Of a stretch of DNA of 64,000 nt, positions 1 through 12,404 are shown piece by piece. Source of the stretch: Gnetum montanum (lineage: Eukaryota; Streptophyta; Gnetopsida; Gnetales; Gnetaceae); NCBI GenBank assembly GCA_015680685.1, contig MNCI01037652.1, positions 444,465 to 508,464 of the forward strand, in the 5' to 3' direction. The position numbers were made by a program, and so were the translations under genes. The notes beneath the pieces are model-generated. The model ran no database searches and had not been told where the DNA came from. It saw nothing but the letters and a program-made list of their open reading frames with translations. Within the stretch, counting starts at the first letter, position 1. Every line of letters starts with the position of its first letter.

Positions 1-1770
1 TGAGCAAGGTGGGGTGAACTCAATGCCTTAGCCAAATTTTTGCCTTCTGAATGCTTGAAAGGGCTTGAGTCATTTTCAATTAAAAGTGCTAGGCCAAAAT
101 TAGTGGTTTTTCAGGAAGCCTTTACACTTCCCCTACTAGATGATCAACAAGTGTTGCGTTAGAGGAGAGGAGTGGGGTATAAGGCAATCTGCATCAACTA
201 TTAGCCTTGCACATGCTTAAAGCAACACATGTACACACACCATATCACACATAATAGTGGCATAATCATTATCAAAGAGAATATATGGCTATCTTACAAC
301 CATAGATAAAGCCACTGTACAACATAACCTATCATATATCCATCACATCACATCACAAGCATTTCCACTATCATGCCCATGCCATCATACCTACTCCATA
401 CTGTTAAGGAACACATGACCCACACAATCATAATTCAATAATAATATACATTATTAGTGTTATGACTCACAAACTGATACTATCATATATGTAGCCCATG
501 TGGTTGCTAGCATATCTAGACTCGGTGTAGGATGTGAAATGTTTTCATGAGTACTCATAAACAGCCATGGCCAGTAGGTCTTTTATTAGTCTTTTATTTA
601 TCCAACTAGTGCTAGGGTCCATCAACCTATGACCTACAACCATTAACCTTTTGGAGCACTGGCTATAGGGATGAATACACTTATGCCATGTACTAGTTGT
701 AGGGATGAACACACCTATGCTCTCTCACTCTCAGGATGAGGCTTGAGATAGGAGCCTCACTGATGCATCATAGTGGGCGCCCATCCACAACTACCTCTAG
801 GGTGTCTCATTGCCAATTGGTCCACATCCTAATGCTAGCACCACCTACCAATGGTTGTTAGAAGCATCATCATGAAGACATGTACAAGTCTAGGCTAGCT
901 TAAGCCAACACATGCCACAAACACAACACATCCAAAACAAACATAACAAGATCACACATATCCACACCTAATAGTCATACTCATTCCATGAAAACAATAC
1001 CATGATTCAACAAAATAAAATTTTGCACCACAACCATATTTCTTGAACTATATGTAATTTCATAAAAATGATTACTATAATAATCTTTAAAATGATATAT
1101 GTCCAAAGAGAAAACCAATTTCATGATTAGAATGTACTTCCCAAGACAATCTCAACGACACTAATTTCACCTAAATTGGACTCCTAGAAGCAATGTTATG
1201 CATGTTCAAAGTTTGATTAATAAAATAACAATCAATAATATTTAATTACAGCTAGTGGTAATTGAAACTCCTATGCCACAATAGGCCCCTAAAATATAAT
1301 ATTCCAACCATGCTAGTCTCATCAACATCACATATTATATTCCACAAATCCACATCATACCATACATCGCATATTTATTAATAAACAATTCACAACCAAA
1401 ATTGTAAAATTTCAAGAAATATGCAAAATGACATGTCTAAGCTCAATCTTTTAACTATCCACCCTACATGCCCACATTGCATGATTATATACACTAATTA
1501 AAAGAAAAAGGTAAAGATAGCCCACTAATTAAAATTGTTGCAATAAAAAGTCTGAAACAAACATAAAATTATTAAAAATTTTGCAAAACTCCATTTTTCT
1601 CTAAACAAATTCTGCACCCACATAGATATGATTGTTGCAATTCCAAATCCATGTTTAGAGCAAGTAATAACCATCCACAAAGCTCAAAAATCTAGAAAGC
1701 AGATGAAAATGGAAGAAAACTGAAGAAAAATGAAAGAGAATAAATGTAACATCAGTTTTTGTTTACAAAA

Positions 1771-2013
1771 ACTTGAAGCCCTTGATTGAAGATATGTAGA
1801 AGGTAGTGAATATAAAACTAAATGTAAAAAAAAAATGAAATAAACTATTCATAAAGCATATGCTTTTTTTTGAAAAAAAAAAACTAAACTTGAAGCCCTT
1901 GATTGAACATATGTAGAAGGCAGTGAATATAAAACTAAATGTAAAAAAAAGAAAAGAAAAGAAAAGAAAAAAAAAACTATGCATAAAGCATATGCTTTTT
2001 GTTGAAAAAACAA
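1771..2013. repeat. 117-bp tandem duplication
   Basis: Two adjacent copies start with ACTTGAAGCCCTTGATTGAA at 1771 and 1888. Both run through a poly(A)/AAAAG tract into CATAAAGCATATGCTTTTT. They differ mainly in the A-rich tract length. It is a local duplication with no coding role that I can see. Confidence 0.85.
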
Positions 2014-2681
2014 AAGTAAACTTGCTTCACGTAGTACACACATCGCGTGCCAAATCTTTTTTTTTCTTTTTTCTTTTTATACTTTTTTTAAAACTAAATT
2101 TTTTAATACGTTTATTTCTATTATCTCTTCCCAACTAATACCCTGCATTTCAAATGTCCATAACAATCACACTAGGACTCTAAATTAAAATCCATTTGAA
2201 CCTACAAGATTTTTATTAAATGCTCTACACCTTTACATGCCAAAATCACACCCAAGCATCACACAACATAGCACTACAATTTAAATGTATAAATATCAAA
2301 ATTACATATAAAACATAAATGCATACCGGATAGGTACTCTTGTATTCCAATTCAACATCTCTATCAGCAACATCACCTGTCTAACACATCACATAGGGCT
2401 AGTATACATAATCATGTTAGTAAGCTTGTAAAGATATTATAATCATAACATATAAAGTGCAATTACAATAAGCTAAGTCATCCCAAATAACCCACTAAGA
2501 CAACACATGTAATGCATAAATTGTAATCGTATGTCCATACCTAATGTGTCTGGAAGGCGTGTAACACAACTCTTCCAACTACAATCACTACTATCACAAC
2601 TAGCATACCCAACATTGCTCAACAGGCATATGCAACACAACTTAGCAGTAGCGTGATGTAGCTTAGCTTATTAGCCATGTT

Positions 2682-2760
2682 CATGATAAATGTAGTACAA
2701 CTCGATTGTGACATGCATGATAGATGCAGTGCAATTCGATGGTAACATGCATGACAAACC
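2682..2760. repeat. 34-bp short tandem repeat, about 2.3 copies
   Basis: Units beginning CATGATAAATG, CATGATAGATG and CATGACAAAC start at 2682, 2716 and 2750. The copies are diverged at several positions. Confidence 0.6.
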
Positions 2761-3336
2761 TAGTGCATGATAGACCTTGAGCATGTGGAGACATTTCCTA
2801 GTCAGCCTCAGAGAAGAATTACACTAGAGGTAATTGCTTTAGCATGGTGTAGTAGGGAAAGGTGCAGGACGAGAGCGAGGTGGCAATCTGGCCTTTTTTT
2901 TTTCTTATCTTTAGTTGGAATTTTAATAGGGTTCAAGGTTGCATGCTATATTATCACAAACTTTTTCTTTCAATTATAACAATAACTAATATCCTTTTTT
3001 CTTCTTACTTCATGGTTTCTAATGACCCTTTAGTTTTGGTTTGTTTGAAATGTTTCTTTGACAAAACATGAGAAGCTAAAAAGGAAAAGTATCAATGAAC
3101 AATGCTTCTACTTTTGAATTTGGATTACCATCCTGTAGCACATTGTGATTTTCTATCTAGTGAAGAATATGATTAATTTTCTAGAAGAGGAAATTTCTAT
3201 GCTTTGATCTCAAATTTTTTTGTAAATTATTCAATTCAAACTAATGGTTTTGCAATTGGTTTATTAAATGTTTTTCCCAAGTTTGTTATTTATAAGTTAT
3301 TAAATGTGATGTTTTCTTTTTCTGATTGTTTTGTGC

Positions 3337-3446
3337 CTTGTAGATATCTTGAGATACTAAGCTTGAAAATTTCAACTAAATTATGTAATGTCTTGTAGAT
3401 ATCTTGAAATACCAAGCTTAAAAATTTCAACTAAATTATGTAATAT
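3337..3446. repeat. 55-bp tandem duplication
   Basis: CTTGTAGATATCTTGA starts at 3337 and again at 3392. It is followed in both copies by AAGCTT and TTTCAACTAAATTATGTAAT. Only a few substitutions separate the copies. Confidence 0.85.
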
Positions 3447-4228
3447 TGTGCTAGTTTAATAAAATTCATTCATAGCACACAATACACAACTTTTTATCTA
3501 GATTATTTCAGTTGTTTGATACTAGAATTATAATGGATAAATTTGGTTATTAAGATGTTAGTATTAAATTGTCAAACCTATTATTGATTTTCAAGGTCAT
3601 GGACAATAAAAAATTTAGTTTCTACCAATAAACTAGCCACATGTGGGAGGGTAAACTTGGTTCTAGGACCCATCTGTTACTGATTTGCTATAATAATAAT
3701 CTTCTTTAAAATGCTAGCAATATTAATTGGTTGTTAAAAATTCAAGCAAATGAGCTAATTATTTCACCTTTAGTAAAGAAAGTTTCAAAATGCACATTAT
3801 TTTTTCCAAATTTATAAAAATCATCATGAATTCACATTAAATGAAGAATATTAATTTTCTTATTGCTCATGTATATAATTCATGGTCTTAATGATTGTTG
3901 ATATAGTACTTAACACAACCAAGTGAATGGAATTTAAAAATTTTATTGTGAATGGATTTTTTGAGGTCTATATAATAGTAGTGTCCTCTTAAGAAATTAT
4001 TCACATAATCTTGTATATTGTTTTTAGGCAATATCCATTATGTTTTATTTTTCGTATGTAGGTAGTATTTGTTTTGTTTTCATATATGGGCAATATCCAT
4101 TTCATAAATGGATAGTATGTTTTATGAATGGAATTAGGTAGTATGTGTCATGAATGGATTTTGGAAATTTTATTATGAATGTGGTTGATTTATCTCTACT
4201 TAACTTCATATGGCTTTTTATGGCTACT

Positions 4229-5122
4229 TGATGAGTCATGCCATGGATTACGTTGACGAGGCCTTGTCAACATGGTCCGTTGATGTGACGTCGTTGACAC
4301 GATCACGTTGATGTGACCTCATCAATGCAATGTTTGTTTTTGCTTATAAATACATACTTACCCACTATGTTTATGACCTCTTTTGTCATAGTTGTAGCAA
4401 AGTTCTAGCAATTTTTCCACTTGAAAGTTAGAATAGTTTTCTAAGTGCTTGTAGTAGGAGTCAAAGAGTATATGGATCTTTATTCGAGCACTATTATACC
4501 TAAGCAATGTGTGCAGCAATAAAGATGAGCTTTCTGATAAACCTTGCAACAATTTGAAATAGATTAATTATTTTCTTTATGCATTTAGTATTTTATGTAA
4601 TTTCCTTTAATGCTTTAAGTAATTAAATAATTAATTAAGTAATAAATTAAGCTAAATTAAGCTAGATCAAATAGTGATAAATTAAGCACATAAGTATGAC
4701 CACTTCGAGTATATGCTTAGTGTTTGGTAATCCTAGTAATGCTGAACATTTGGCAACCTAGTAGCATTAAACATATTTAAGATGTGTACAATAAGTGGGA
4801 ATGAATGCTTATGCTAGGATTAGTTAGATATTAGCTAGTTAGATTAAATGAGCAATTAAATATCTTTAATTCTTTGTTCTTTATTCTTAGGAAACTTAAA
4901 ACATAAAACATAAAAAGGATAAAAATCATATGCCTCAGTTGCACATAACCATACCTTTGCATTTTACAAGTATAATTGGGAAGACAATGATTGTAATGGT
5001 TAGTTTCACTTCCTAGAGACCATTGTACTTAGAATGCTATAAGTCCATAGAATTTGACCAAATTGCACATGAATGCTTAGTCAGTTGTATGGTTGGGTGT
5101 AAGGTATACTCGCTACTCATCA
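4229..5122 (+). repeat. 5' LTR of element A (894 bp)
   Basis: It starts TGATGAGTCATG and ends CTACTCATCA. The U3 has a cluster of GTTGAC/GTCAAC and GATGTGAC-type motifs (about 4250-4330). A TATA box TATAAATA lies at 4345-4352, and an AATAAA near 4516 could serve polyadenylation. The partner at 29850-30755 is recognisably the same along its whole length with many transitions. Confidence 0.93.
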
Positions 5123-5123
5123 T

Positions 5124-5141
5124 TGGTGCTATTGCTGGGGA
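5124..5141 (+). promoter_or_regulatory. Primer-binding site of element A (decayed tRNA-Asp type)
   Basis: The sequence TGGTGCTATTGCTGGGGA differs from the complement of the plant tRNA-Asp 3' end (TGGCGCCGTTGCCGGGGA) at four positions, all transitions. It sits 1 nt after the LTR end. Confidence 0.85.
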
Positions 5142-5282
5142 CTTGTAGTTTGATACGTGTGCTACATAGGACTTAGTGAATATTATTTGAGATTGCTACA
5201 ACAAATCCTAAAGTTGCAATCACTTGAAAGATAGAAATAATAATTATAATTAATGCACACTAAATTTTTATTTTAATCCAAA

Positions 5283-8200
5283 ATGTCTTATTCTCATAGG
5301 CATGATGAATCAGAACTACTAATGCTCCAAGAATTCATGTTATACACTCATCTAGATGAGTTTGTACCTGATTTCACCTTCATCTTGCATTAGGATGAAC
5401 AACTACGGTGGAGAGATATGGAGGGTAATGTTGTGTTACCTCTTGATTGATCTATTTTTCGGATGTTGCTCCAAACTCTTAAGAGGTTGGGCATCCAAGA
5501 TCTTCACGACAAATACATTGTGTAGGATCATGACTATCAGGACTACCATCCCATAGAAACACAATGCAAACGAGATCAACACTAGGAGAAGCATCATGAA
5601 GCTACAAAGGGGAAATGGTTCACTAACCCCTTGTTCATGCTGAACCAAAATGATAAGGAGGATCCTCCCTCTAGGAGTTTTCAATATGAAGATTCTCCAT
5701 GCCTTGACTTTGGTGAAGGAGGCTTGAACCCACACTTATTGTCCACTATCAATAATATGGGTTTAGGAAAAAGCGAGAGTCAAGGTAGGGGCTCAAGCAA
5801 GAATTGTGATGACAATAAACCTAATGATCATGGCTGTGACAAGGAAAGAGAAGGTGGTTGATATTGTGGTGGTGACAGTCCTCCTCCCTCTTCATCCTCT
5901 TTATTTGTATCTTCTTCATCCTCCTCCAAATCTAATGGTAACCATAGGGGATGAAACTGTGATGGAGGTGAACAATGGGACAATGATCGTAGAACTCACC
6001 ATGAACAAAAGGGTAGTAGAGGACACCATAGGTATCATCAAAATCATGATGATGATGAACCTTTACTTGTAACTCAAAGCATGCTAAACATTGTAGAGGT
6101 AGTTAGAATTCCAACTAGGCATGTGAAAGATACTAGAATCAAGAGGTTGGATATGAACAATATTTCTAGATTTGAAGGGGAATATAATTGAGATTCATAG
6201 ATCCATCTTCATGTCTTTCACAATGCTTGTGCTTTGCAGAACATAGAGAATGATTGGTGGACACTTGATCTATTTCCTAGGAAACTCATAAAAGAAGTAG
6301 AAAGTTGGTAGCACTCCTTGGAGCCAGAATCAATTTGTAGATGGAGTATGATGCTTGAGTAGTTCAATGAAAAATATTAGATGTACTCTAGAGTGTCCAA
6401 TTTGAGAACGCAAATCCAAGGTTGATGATAAGGAATAGACGAACCCTTGGACACATCCATGGATAGGTATTACTCTCTCTTGCATAGATGTCCTGGCCAT
6501 GGTTATTCTCAATGGGAGGAGCTTCGCCATATCATAGATGGGCTTCAATCAAAAATAAGAAGAGCCCTTGGGATCTATGCTTAAGGGATACTATCAAAAC
6601 TATGAGCCCATCAGATCCAAAGGCTAATTGAGCATGTTGCAAAAGAAGAAGGTGAGTTGAGAAAGTGGGAAAGTGCTGAGGAGTATAACTTAGACCCTTC
6701 CATCAGAAAAAGGGAGGTTTAATTCTATGATAGTGAGGGGGAGGCACCACTTGATAAAGTAGTGTAGGGAAAACCTTGCCAATTTAAAAATATGTATTTG
6801 AAATTTTGGCCAAGGTGGAGAAAATGTGGAAATATTTGAATGAAAAATTCCAAACCGCATTGAAAATTGCAGAAGAATCCAAAGAGCAAAGTAGTTATTA
6901 TGATTGTAGGAGAAGAAAGGTAGTGAACGTGCCTACCAAAGGGATAACTATAAAGATGCTATAGTAGAAGAGAATGTGGAGTCAGAATTAGATGATGATG
7001 GTGGGTGTGACATTTGCCAATATAAACATTCCAAGGGATGTTTCCTTGTTGTGTCACACTTATAGAAATCTGGGGTGTGTACTTTGAATCCTAAACTATC
7101 ATGAAGGTACACACCCAGAGGCTTGCTTTATCCTCAAGGCAACCCAAGGCAGTTCCACTAACAATAATAGGCTTATTATCCAAGTGGAGCTCTCCCACAA
7201 CTGTACGAGTAGTATTATCAATGGCAGCATCCACAATCATGGGGGATGCCACCACAAAGGTAGCAATACCCTTATAGACAACCTAATCCATATGGGTACT
7301 ATGTTTAGCAACCCATGTCTCCACATGACTGTTCCAGTCACACTTCCTTCCAACATCACTACTATCCTCTGGTGCACTATAGAACTCATTCTCCATCTCC
7401 TAGAGGGGAATCCCCATATCCTTATCACCTTCCTCATCCTTCAATACATGTCCCTCCACCCTCAACCCAATTACTGCCTACTCCATCCATGCAAGGTGAA
7501 ATTCCCACATAGTCACAACAACATAATGCTACCAGAGTTGTTAACATACAATCGGTTCCTCAGTTGAATGGTTTAAAAATTAGATCTTGTAAAAGATCAT
7601 TCTTCTAAGCCAATAGCCCTACAAAGCCCTCATCGACTCATGTGGTCGATCACCCTATATCTCCTTCATCCTCTACATCCATTCCTTTCAAAAGCCCTTT
7701 AAATCAAATGCCTCCCAAGATCCACATAGTCATGTTAACCCATGCTATATTTGATTAGATGAAGTCTAACAACCTTCCTAGGAAAAGAGCTTATCCTAGA
7801 AGTGCTCTCAACTACTTACAAAATGTTGGAAATGAGCCATGCAAGGCTCTTCTTGATTCAAGTTTTGGTGTTAGTTTGATTTCTCATGAAATGTACATAG
7901 CCTAGAACCTACCTTCTCTTAAGAAGAACAATGTTTATTTAGAATTGGCAAATTAATCTATCACTATTTCCTTGGGATTAATAGAGGACATTATGACCAC
8001 TATTTGTGGGTGGTCATATCCTGCTGATTTCCTGGTGATTAAGGTTTACAACTGCAAGGGGGACTTCCCAATCATTATGGTAAGGACTTGGTTGAGAACT
8101 ATTAATGTGCAAATGGACATCAAAGATCTTTCCCTAGAGATTTTTGAGGAAAATGCATTTGGAAAGATCAAGGAGAAGAGAGTTTCATGCATTACATATA

Positions 8201-8459
8201 GTGATACCAGGTGCAACTATGTGTAGAAACTCTAGTTTATCAAAAGCACATCAATCAAAGCATGTAGATAGTGTGTAGATAAATTTGAAATCCAAAGTGC
8301 TTGTATGTAGCAACCACAAAATAGGAGGGTGCCCAGTGGCTAACAACTAATTTTGAGAGTAGCACACTTTTCATGGAACCTATTGAGAGCCTAACTTGTG
8401 CCTATGTTGAAGGCATGGATGAACTAGAGCAAGTTCATTACTAACTCTTTGATAATAAA
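5283..8459 (+). pseudogene. gag-protease of element A, 5' part of the polyprotein, decayed
   Basis: The inferred start is ATG at 5283 (MSYSHR), which aligns with MSSHRR at 9544 in element B. The capsid-like region includes LDMNNISRFEGEYN near 6150 and PLDTSMDRYYSLLH near 6450. A basic segment around 6640-6740 (VAKEEGELRK, then KREV) and a proline- and glutamine-rich linker follow. The aspartic protease part has ALLDSSFGVSLI near 7845 (family active site, here degraded) and GLIEDIMTTICGWSYPADFL near 7975. The frame is broken by many stops, mainly TAG and TGA, and by some frameshifts. Element B is inserted just downstream, and the polyprotein resumes at 21732. It once encoded the virus-like-particle shell and its maturation protease. 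Confidence 0.85.
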
Positions 8460-8464
8460 CCTGA

Positions 8465-9377
8465 TGATGAAGTGTCATTTAGTCAATGCGTCAACTGGGC
8501 TGCGTATACAGGGCCGTGTATACGTGGCCACATTGATGTGGGCCCATCAACGTAGCCACCCTACGTTGATGTGGCCTCGTTTACGCAGCCACCTTTCTCA
8601 GCCTATAAATAAGAGGGCCTTCTACCTCATTTAGGCATCTTTGGAGTAGTTGTAGTGAAGCTCTTGTAGTTTGTTCTTGCAGGAGATAAAATATTTTCCA
8701 AGTGCCCGTAGTAGGTGTAAGAAAAGTGATCGGCTCTTTATTCGAGCGCTGATGTATCTAAGCCCATTAGCATGATAGCAATAAAGGCGAACTATTCAAG
8801 CAATCCTTGCAGCATTTGGACTTAGTTATTTTATGCAATTATTAGTTTAATATGTTTATGCTTTATTAGTTACTTGTGAATTGCTTATGTTTTCATTATT
8901 ATAATTTCAATTGTTATTGTTCATTCGTAGTTCATTAAAGCCATAAGTATGACCATCTCGAACGTAACCCAAAAACTTGGTAAGCCCAGTGACGCTTAAC
9001 GTTTGGTAACCCAGAAGTGTTAGGAGATGCTCAGAACGTGCTCAGAAGATGGGACTGGATACTTATGCTAGGAGTAGTTAAGATTTAGATTAAGATAATT
9101 TTAGATTAATTAATATTATACCCTTATTTTCCAAGATAATTAGTCGCCAAAAAGATAATTAAAAAGATATAAAAATCAGTAGCCTTAGTCTTACTTAACC
9201 ATCGTAAATAGAACCTTCCAAGTGAGATTAGGATGAAAATGACCATTCTAACCCAAGGTTTCACTGGTTAGAAGTCTGGTGTATGTTAAGTGCTTACAGT
9301 TTGCAGATTTCGACTGAGTTGCACGTGAACGCTCATGATTCGTATGGTTGGGCATAGGGATACCTAGCCGCTCATCA
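8465..9377 (+). repeat. 5' LTR of element B (913 bp)
   Basis: The U3 contains an array of GTATACG..GGCC and GTTGATGTGGCC-type motifs at about 8497-8595. A TATA box TATAAAT is at 8604-8610, and an AATAAA near 8778 is a candidate polyadenylation signal. It matches the 3' LTR over its full length with no net length change. Differences are mostly transitions, many at CpG sites. Confidence 0.96.
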
Positions 9378-9378
9378 T

Positions 9379-9396
9379 TGGCGCTGTTGCCGGGGA
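9379..9396 (+). promoter_or_regulatory. Primer-binding site of element B (tRNA-Asp)
   Basis: TGGCGCTGTTGCCGGGGA matches the complement of the plant tRNA-Asp 3' end at 17 of 18 positions. It lies 1 nt after the LTR. Minus-strand DNA synthesis would start here. Confidence 0.93.
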
Positions 9397-9543
9397 CTGT
9401 TAGTCTTACATGCGTCATCTGAGTTTAGTGAAATTATAATTTAAGTCATTGGAATGGACCCAGGGTAGAAATATTTATGCATGCTAGGAGAATTCAAGTA
9501 AATAGTAAGGTACACTGATTATATGGACCATCTAACGTCCAAT

Positions 9544-12400
9544 ATGTCTTCTCATAGGAGAGATGTATTCGAACTGCCGATGCCACAAGAATGTCGAGTG
9601 GTGTACAAACATCTTGATGAATATGTCCCTGATTTCACATTCATCCTACATCAGGATGAGCATCTCTGATGGTAGGACATGGAGGGTAGAATCGTGCTAC
9701 TACCCGACCGAGTGGCTCCTGTGATGCTATATCACAATCTGGGCAAATTAGGCATCCAGGAGCAGGTGGCGGAGTATGTCATGGAGAACCATGACTACCG
9801 GGACTATCGTCCCATGGAGGCTCAATGGAAAAGAGATCAGTAGTAGGTGAAGAGATATGAATAGTAGAAGGGGAAGCAATTTAGCAACCCCTTATTCTCC
9901 CAAGTGCCACAAGACAATGGGGATCCCGTTTTTCATGATACCCATTCAATCGAACTTCCCCTAGGGCAGTAGTTCATCCAGTCAATCATTCAAAACAAAC
10001 CTCCAAGTGGCCATGATCCTCAAGGGGATGGAGGATCACCCAGCAAGGTTGGGTTGGATGATCGAGGCCATCATCAGGGTAGATGGGAAGATCACCGCCG
10101 GAGTGGTGGTAATGCCTCTCCTTCTTCTCCATCCTCCCCCTCTCCTGCGCCTTCCTCCAACTCAAGCTCTGAGCATAATAAGGGAAGGTTGGAGTGAAAG
10201 GATGGTGGTAAATAGGTTCAGAAGGGGAAACATGAGGAAGCACATAGCCAATTGCATGATGCTCACCAACATGAAAGGAGGGGTAGCCGGAATCGTCACA
10301 AACGTCATGGTCCCCAATAGGACTATGATTCAGACGAGTCGTTGTTAGCTACTCGGAGCATGCTCCAGATCACAGAGGCAATTCACATTCCAAGTAGGCA
10401 CATAAAGGATAGTTGGATTAAGTGTGTTGATATGAACAACATCTCCAAATTTGAATGGGGATACAACTGTGATCCACAGATCCACCTGCAGGCTTTGCAT
10501 GACACTTGCACCCTGCAAAACATTGATAATGATTGGAAATGGTTGAAGTTGTTCCCTTGCACGCTCATCAAAGAAGTTGAAAGTTGGTACCAGTCCTTGG
10601 AGCTGGAATCAATTAGAAGATGGAGTGTGATGCTTGAAATCTTCAATGAAAAATATCAAATGTACTCTAGAGTGACGAATCTGAGACAGTAGATCCAAGG
10701 ATGGAAACAAGGGAATCATGAACCCTTGGATGCCGACATGAGCAGGTATTACTCATTATTACATTGTTGCCCTAGTCATGGTTACTCTCAGTAGGCACAG
10801 CTTCACCATGTCATTGATGGGCTCCATTTTCAAATGCGAAAGACCCTGGGTGTGTACGCCAAGGGATAATTGTCGGAGCTAAGGACCCATCAGTTGTAGC
10901 GCTTCATTGACCAGGTGGCCAAGGAAGAAGAAGAACTTAGGAAAAAGGAGAGTGCAGAAGAATTTAATCGAAACCCTTCCCTCAGAAAGAGGGAGGTTCA
11001 ATTTTATGATGAGGAGGATGAGTCACCACTGGAAGTAGCAGTGAATCGTAAGACTTTGCCGTTACAAAAGTTGCATCTGAAATATCGGCAAAGGTGGACA
11101 AAATGTGGGATTCTTTGGACGAGAAATTTCAAAGTATATTAAAAATTGCGGAAGAGTCCAAAGAACAAGGTAGCGACCGCGATTGGTGCAAGAAGCAGGG
11201 AGCTGAATGTACCCAACATAAGGGTAAGGGAAAAGTTGCTGTAGTAGAGCAGGTTGTAGACTTTGACACCGAGGAGGATGATGAATGTGGCATATGCTAA
11301 TATGAACATCCTCATGGATGTTGTCCTATGGTGTTACACCTTCAAGAGTCTGGGATGTATGCCTTGAACCCTCATTTGGCACAGCGGCAAACACCTCGAA
11401 GGTTGCCTTATCCACAAGGCAACCCCAAGCGATTCCACCAGTAGCAGCAAGGATATTATCCAAGTGGAACGTCCCCGAAACCATACGAATACTTCCAACA
11501 GTGGTAGCAACCACAAGCGTGGGGGATGCCACCTCCAAGGTAGCAGTACCCTTACAAGCAGTCAGATCCTTATGAGTACTATGTTTAGCAATTGGTTTCT
11601 CCAAGAGACTCTTCTAGTCATGCGGCCTTTCCCAGCTACTACCACCCCCCTAAATATTTTCGACATCCATCTCCATCACCCAGGGGGACAAACCCACATC
11701 TCTTCTACCCTTCGTCACCTTCTTTGGCTATTCCTCCATACCATCCCACTCAGTTGCCACCTGGTCCATCAATGCAGGGAGAAATACTACCATAGCCACA
11801 ATAATGAAATGCTACGAGGGCTGTTAACTTGCAATCGGCACCTTAGTCGAGTGGATTGGAACCCAAGCCACGCAAATGTCCTTTTTTCCAGCCTAATAAT
11901 CTGAACACACCCTCACCTAGGCCTATGGCCAGTGCCTCCAAAACTACCAACACCTCCAACATCATATCGCCCGAGCAATCCTTCGTTCCGCCGCACTCCA
12001 ACATCCAGACGGTCATGCTCACACATGCCGTGACTGACTGAATTAAAGCATGTTCTCTTCCCTAAAAATTGACAGATTTGAGAAGCCCCCTGATCTATCT
12101 TCAGGTGGCAGGGAATGAGCTATGCAAAGCTCTTCTGGATTTGGGGTCAAGGGTTAATTTGATCTATCACGATATGTACAAGAACTGGAACTTTCCCCCA
12201 CTAAAGAAGAGAAACATCTAGCTCGAGTTAGCAGATCAGTCCATCATCGTTCCCTTGGGTTTGGTGGAGGACATTGTGACCACCGTTTGTGGGTGGTCAT
12301 ATCCTGTTGATTTCCTGGTCATCCATGTAGAGAACTGTAAGGGGAACTTCCCAATCATCATGGGAAGAGCCTGGCTAAGCATGGTGGACGCACAGCTAGG
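9544..12400 (+). pseudogene. gag-protease of element B
   Basis: The start ATG at 9544 (MSSHRRDVFELPM) was chosen because the same start is conserved in A. An in-frame ATG at 9523 is an alternative. The gag capsid region lies at about 10350-10950 (MNNISKFEWGYN, SWYQSLELESIRRW, EPLDADMSRYYSLLH). A KRE-rich basic stretch and an acidic stretch (VVDFDTEEDDECGIC) follow, with a Cys/His cluster near 11290-11330 (CGIC, then YEHPHGCC) and a long Pro/Gln/Tyr-rich linker. The protease has LLDLGSRVNLI near 12130 (DLGS in place of DSG, as in Athila-type proteases) and CGWSYPVDFLVI near 12290. The reading frame shifts near 11085 and again near 12400. TAG and TGA stops are frequent. Confidence 0.9.
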
Positions 12401-12404
12401 ACTC

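Larger units (their letters stand above)
1..4228. other. AT-rich repeat-derived region without recognisable genes
   Basis: I see no coding sequence I can support here. The stretch is AT-rich with many short open frames of low complexity. It carries three small tandem duplications (listed separately) and a polypyrimidine/polypurine patch near 2050-2100. The first 1.5 kb reads like an old LTR or its flank, but I could not find paired ends. A short frame at 2767-2979 has a few residues of ordinary complexity but matches nothing I recognise. Element A begins at the right edge. Confidence 0.5.

Noticed and set aside
1763-2138. Phe- and Lys-rich short frames on both strands
   Set aside because: Low-complexity translation of poly(T)/poly(A) tracts within a tandem duplication.
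7184-7567. Open frame of 127 codons in A
   Set aside because: It is an off-frame reading of the Pro/Gln/Tyr-rich gag-protease linker. The homologous real frame is visible in B and C.
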